A stretch of 64,000 bases of DNA from assembly GCF_030770395.1 (NCBI RefSeq), contig NZ_CP132480.1, positions 850,821 to 914,820 on the forward strand, written 5' to 3'. The translations under genes were made by a program, and so were the position numbers. The notes under the pieces were generated by a model. That model was not told where the DNA came from and did no database searches. It was given only the letters and a program-made list of their open reading frames with translations. The stretch comes from Telluria beijingensis. GTDB taxonomy: Bacteria > Pseudomonadota > Gammaproteobacteria > Burkholderiales > Burkholderiaceae_D. Positions 61,288 through 64,000 of this stretch are shown here, in pieces (position 1 is the first letter of the stretch; every line of letters begins with the position of its first letter).

Positions 61288-62406
61288 ATGTCCAAGAACG
61301 CAATGGTTTCAGATGAACTCGCAAAGAAATTCGCCACCGAAAAAGAATCGCCCTACACCCGTTGGGTCGCCGCCGAAGGGCTGGACATCATCAGCGCGCA
61401 TTACGTGCCGAGCCTGAACACCGTCGACCTCAAGCCATGGGACCGCCGTGGCGGCAAGGGCGTATTCATCAACCACGAGGCCTCGCGCACCTCGAACGAC
61501 TGCTATGTGTGCGAGATCCCGCCCGGCAAGCAGCTCGAGCCGCAACGCCAGCTGTTCGAGGAAATGATCTATGTGCTGACCGGGCACGGCTCGACCACGG
61601 TGTGGAACGACGCCGGCCAGCGCGTCACCTTCGAATGGCAGGCCGGCTCGCTGTTCGCGATCCCGCTCAACGCGACCTGCCAGCACTTCAACGGCTCGGG
61701 CCGCGACGCGGCGCGCTTCGTCGCCGTGACCAACGGACCGTCGGTCATCAACCTGTACGAGGACATCGATTTCGTCTTCAACACCAAATACGACTTCAAG
61801 AACCGCTTCTCGGGCGAGCCGGATTATTTCGACAACAAGGGCGAACAGAAAGGCCTGCTGCTGGAGACGAACTTCGTCGCCGACGCGGTGAACCTGCCCC
61901 TGATCAGCGCCAAGGAGCGCGGCGCCGGCGGTGGCCACATCCGCTTCAATATGGCCAAGGGCTCGATGAACAGCCATATCTCGCAATTCCCGGTGGGGAC
62001 CTACAAGAAGGCGCACTGCCACGGTCCGGGCGCGCACGTGATCATCCTGTCCGGCGAGGGCTACAGCCTGATGTGGCCGGAGGGCGAGGAGCCGCGCCGC
62101 TACGAGTGGGAAACCGGCTCGATGATCGTGCCGCCCAACCTGTGGTTCCACCAGCATTTCAATACCGGCAACGCGCCGGCGCGCTACCTCGCCTTCAAGC
62201 ACGAGGTGGTCTCGATCCGCAATGCCCAGGGCGTGCCGAAGGCGTGGATCAGCCAGCGCGTCGGCGGCGACCAGATCGACTATGCCGACGAGTCGCCGAT
62301 CGTACGCAACCTGTTCGCCGAAGCCCTGGCAAAGAACGGACTGGAGCCTCGCATGAGCGATGCCTACCAGGCCGAACTGGCGGACCTGCCGCCCAAGGCC
62401 GCCTGA
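61288..62406 (+). CDS. Two-domain cupin protein 3
   Basis: A 372-residue bicupin, paralogue of cupins 1 and 2. First cupin: PQRQLFEEMIYVLTGHGSTTVW ... AGSLFAIPLNATCQHFN, without HxH. Linker: NLYEDIDFVFNTKYDFKNRF. Second cupin: YKKAHCHGPGAHVIILSGEGYSLMW with H243, H245 and H250, then LWFHQHFNTGNAPARYL with H288/H290. The set H-x-H-x4-H plus FHQHFN is shared with cupin 1, so these two probably bind metal in the same way. A ribosome site (GAGCTGGAGA) precedes the ATG. It lies after the small cupin and before the porin. Confidence 0.82.
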   Translation: MSKNAMVSDELAKKFATEKESPYTRWVAAEGLDIISAHYVPSLNTVDLKPWDRRGGKGVFINHEASRTSNDCYVCEIPPGKQLEPQRQLFEEMIYVLTGHGSTTVWNDAGQRVTFEWQAGSLFAIPLNATCQHFNGSGRDAARFVAVTNGPSVINLYEDIDFVFNTKYDFKNRFSGEPDYFDNKGEQKGLLLETNFVADAVNLPLISAKERGAGGGHIRFNMAKGSMNSHISQFPVGTYKKAHCHGPGAHVIILSGEGYSLMWPEGEEPRRYEWETGSMIVPPNLWFHQHFNTGNAPARYLAFKHEVVSIRNAQGVPKAWISQRVGGDQIDYADESPIVRNLFAEALAKNGLEPRMSDAYQAELADLPPKAA

Positions 62407-62486
62407 TTTCGTAGCACACACCACGCGCCCGTCGATGTGCCGGCACAGGCACACGGGCCGGGCGTGACAACCTGGAGGAGACAAAC

Positions 62487-63722
62487 ATGAGAGCACTGAA
62501 CAGAACGTCGATCGCGGTGGCAGCCATCTTCGCATGCGCCATGCCGGTCCTTGCGCACGCCCAGTCGGACATCACCATCTATGGCAAGCTGTACCCGCAG
62601 ATCAATAACGGGAAGGCCTACGGCGCTACCCCGGTCGGCGCCAGCGGCAATAGCCTGGTCGGCCCGGTCACGGCGGAAGTCGACAACGTCGACGGCACCG
62701 TCATGGAGTCGAGCAATTCGCGCCTGGGCTTTCGCGGCACGGAAAAGCTGGGCGGCAGCCTGAAGGCGATCTGGCAGATCGAGATGGGCGTCGGCGTCGA
62801 CAACGGCATCGGCGGCGACGGCACCCGCCTGTTCAGCCGCGACACCTTCGTCGGGCTCTCGGGCGACGCCGGCACGATCAAGATCGGCCGCATGGACACC
62901 GTCTACAAGAGCATCGGCGACGCGCTCAGCTTCCTCGGCATCTCGAGCGGCAACTTCGTCTCCACCAGCAATGTGCTGTCCAAGCCCGGCATGGGCGGCA
63001 GCGGCTCCAGCTTCCACCTGCGGCGCGACAACGTGGTGCAGTACACCTCGCCGGAGAAGAGCGGCTTCCAGGGCATGGTCGAATACTCGCTGGGCGAACT
63101 GTCGAGCAGTGGCCGCAACAATTCGCTGTTCGGGATAGGCGTCACCTACGAGGGCGGCCCGTTCTATTTCGCGCTGGCGCATGAACGGCACTACGACTTC
63201 TTCGGCGGTTCGCGCAACGTGGCGCGTTCGCTGTCGAATTACGACCGCACGGCGGGCCAGGGCCTGGCGGGCACCAGGTCGACCGATACCGGCACCCGCC
63301 TGACCGCCCAGTACGCGCTGACCAAGAACACCAAGGTCGAAGCGAACATCGCACGTCTCGAGTTCGACGAAAAGGGCGGCGCCGCCGGCTTTTTCGAGAA
63401 CTATCGCACCGATACCTGGGGCATCAATGCCCAGCACAAGATCGGCGCCTTCACCCTGCAGGCCTCGTACGCGAGCGGCGACGACGGCGACTGCAAGCTG
63501 GTCGGCGGGGGCGGCTGCAATACCGTGGGCCTGGGCGGCAAGCAGCTCAACCTCGGCGCCGCCTACTCGTTCTCGAAGCGGACCATGCTCTACCTGATCG
63601 GCAGCAAGCTCGAAAACGACGAGTTTTCCAACCGCTCCAACCTGGGTGACCTGAACGATGGCGCCGCCGGCCGCGGGCAGCAGATCCGCCAGGTCGCGCT
63701 GGGCCTGAGCCACACCTTCTGA
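62487..63722 (+). CDS. Outer-membrane porin, Omp32/GBP type
   Basis: A 411-residue trimeric-porin-family protein. The signal peptide ends in LAHAQS (about residue 27). The mature start DITIYGKLYPQIN is the first beta strand, SNSRLGFRGTEKLGGSLKAIWQIE is the family block, and the chain ends in QVALGLSHTF with the terminal Phe needed for outer-membrane assembly. It should let the cluster substrate, probably an anion or small aromatic acid, cross the outer membrane. The strong ribosome site (CTGGAGGAG) fits a highly expressed protein. It lies between cupin gene 3 and the third binding-protein gene. Confidence 0.92.
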   Translation: MRALNRTSIAVAAIFACAMPVLAHAQSDITIYGKLYPQINNGKAYGATPVGASGNSLVGPVTAEVDNVDGTVMESSNSRLGFRGTEKLGGSLKAIWQIEMGVGVDNGIGGDGTRLFSRDTFVGLSGDAGTIKIGRMDTVYKSIGDALSFLGISSGNFVSTSNVLSKPGMGGSGSSFHLRRDNVVQYTSPEKSGFQGMVEYSLGELSSSGRNNSLFGIGVTYEGGPFYFALAHERHYDFFGGSRNVARSLSNYDRTAGQGLAGTRSTDTGTRLTAQYALTKNTKVEANIARLEFDEKGGAAGFFENYRTDTWGINAQHKIGAFTLQASYASGDDGDCKLVGGGGCNTVGLGGKQLNLGAAYSFSKRTMLYLIGSKLENDEFSNRSNLGDLNDGAAGRGQQIRQVALGLSHTF

Positions 63723-63765
63723 CACCGCCATCCCGTCACTTCCATCATTCAAGGAGAGATTCACG

Positions 63766-64000
63766 ATGAAGAAAATCCCACGCCGCTCTGCACTCAGGAA
63801 CGCGCTCAGGCTCGCGCTGGGCGCCCTGGCCGCCGGCACGCTGTTCGGCGCCACGGCGCCGGCCGCGCTGGCCCAGAACAAGGTGGCCGACATCGCCAAC
63901 TACAGCGGCGCCGATCGCGAGAAACGCCTGGTCGACGGCGCCCGCAAGGAAGGCCCGCTGATGATCTACACCTCGGCGCCGATCGACGACATGACGACCC
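63766..64000 (+). CDS. Periplasmic solute-binding protein 3 (FbpA-like), N-terminal part
   Basis: The first 78 codons of a gene that runs past the right edge. The signal peptide (RLALGALAAGTLFGATAPAALAQ) is followed by SGADREKRLVDGARKEGPLMIYTSAPIDD, the same opening as binding proteins 1 and 2. It is the third copy of this component. The ribosome site is AAGGAGAG. The cluster evidently continues to the right. Confidence 0.88.
   Translation, partial: MKKIPRRSALRNALRLALGALAAGTLFGATAPAALAQNKVADIANYSGADREKRLVDGARKEGPLMIYTSAPIDDMTT

Overview
The window reads as a chromosomal segment of a high-GC betaproteobacterium, most likely an Oxalobacteraceae/Massilia-like Burkholderiales. This is inferred from the gene families (QseBC-type two-component pair, exosortase-associated glycosyltransferases, a short trimeric porin of the Omp32 type, an attachment-to-host family protein) and from uniformly GC-rich codon use. 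Two patches are poorer in GC: 1.55-3.3 kb and about 26.1-26.3 kb.

Left part (1-13 kb): a QseBC-like response regulator/kinase pair is followed by a decayed type VI secretion fragment. The fragment holds an hcp gene with a frameshift near its 3' end, a T4-type lysozyme gene interrupted by one in-frame TAG, and a small exported protein that could be its immunity partner. A 37-bp exact copy of the kinase gene's last bases lies on its far side, next to a remnant of a response-regulator receiver domain. Then come an OB-fold periplasmic protein, a SWIM/SNF2 helicase, a LysR/SDR divergent pair, an attachment-family protein, a 25-residue membrane peptide, and a group II intron sitting directly behind a transcription terminator.

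Middle (13-40 kb): an exported SGNH-type protein and a lipoprotein; a three-gene trehalose operon joined by ATGA overlaps (membrane-anchored otsA, otsB, a GH15 glucanase); an exopolysaccharide block (wecB, wecC, two GT4 transferases); an unknown gene coupled to a GNAT acetyltransferase; an MGDG-synthase-like transferase with a membrane protein; and two sets of the ATP-grasp/alpha-E/transglutaminase predicted peptide-ligation system, one fused and one split, facing away from each other. A 64-bp near-identical repeat brackets this last block. Next are a zinc metallopeptidase, a HAD phosphatase and an AhpD-like protein.

Right part (40.2-64 kb): the most unusual region, which I do not recognise as a described system. 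It contains three large two-domain cupins plus a small cupin, three EutA-like ASKHA ATPases (no ethanolamine ammonia-lyase is present), three related periplasmic solute-binding proteins served by one fused FbpB-type permease and one ATPase, a thiamine-diphosphate enzyme, a class II aldolase/decarboxylase-type protein, a 2Fe-2S/FAD/NAD reductase, a beta-hydroxyacid dehydrogenase-like protein, a proline iminopeptidase, a porin and an IclR regulator. Seven 15-bp sites resembling TTCCGTATATCGGAA lie in front of the transcription units, several next to well-formed TTGACA-type promoters, which marks the block as one regulon. Two of the EutA-like proteins carry histidine-rich tails, so I infer they service a metal, perhaps that of the cupins. 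The likely role of the whole is uptake and breakdown of an unidentified organic acid or aromatic compound.
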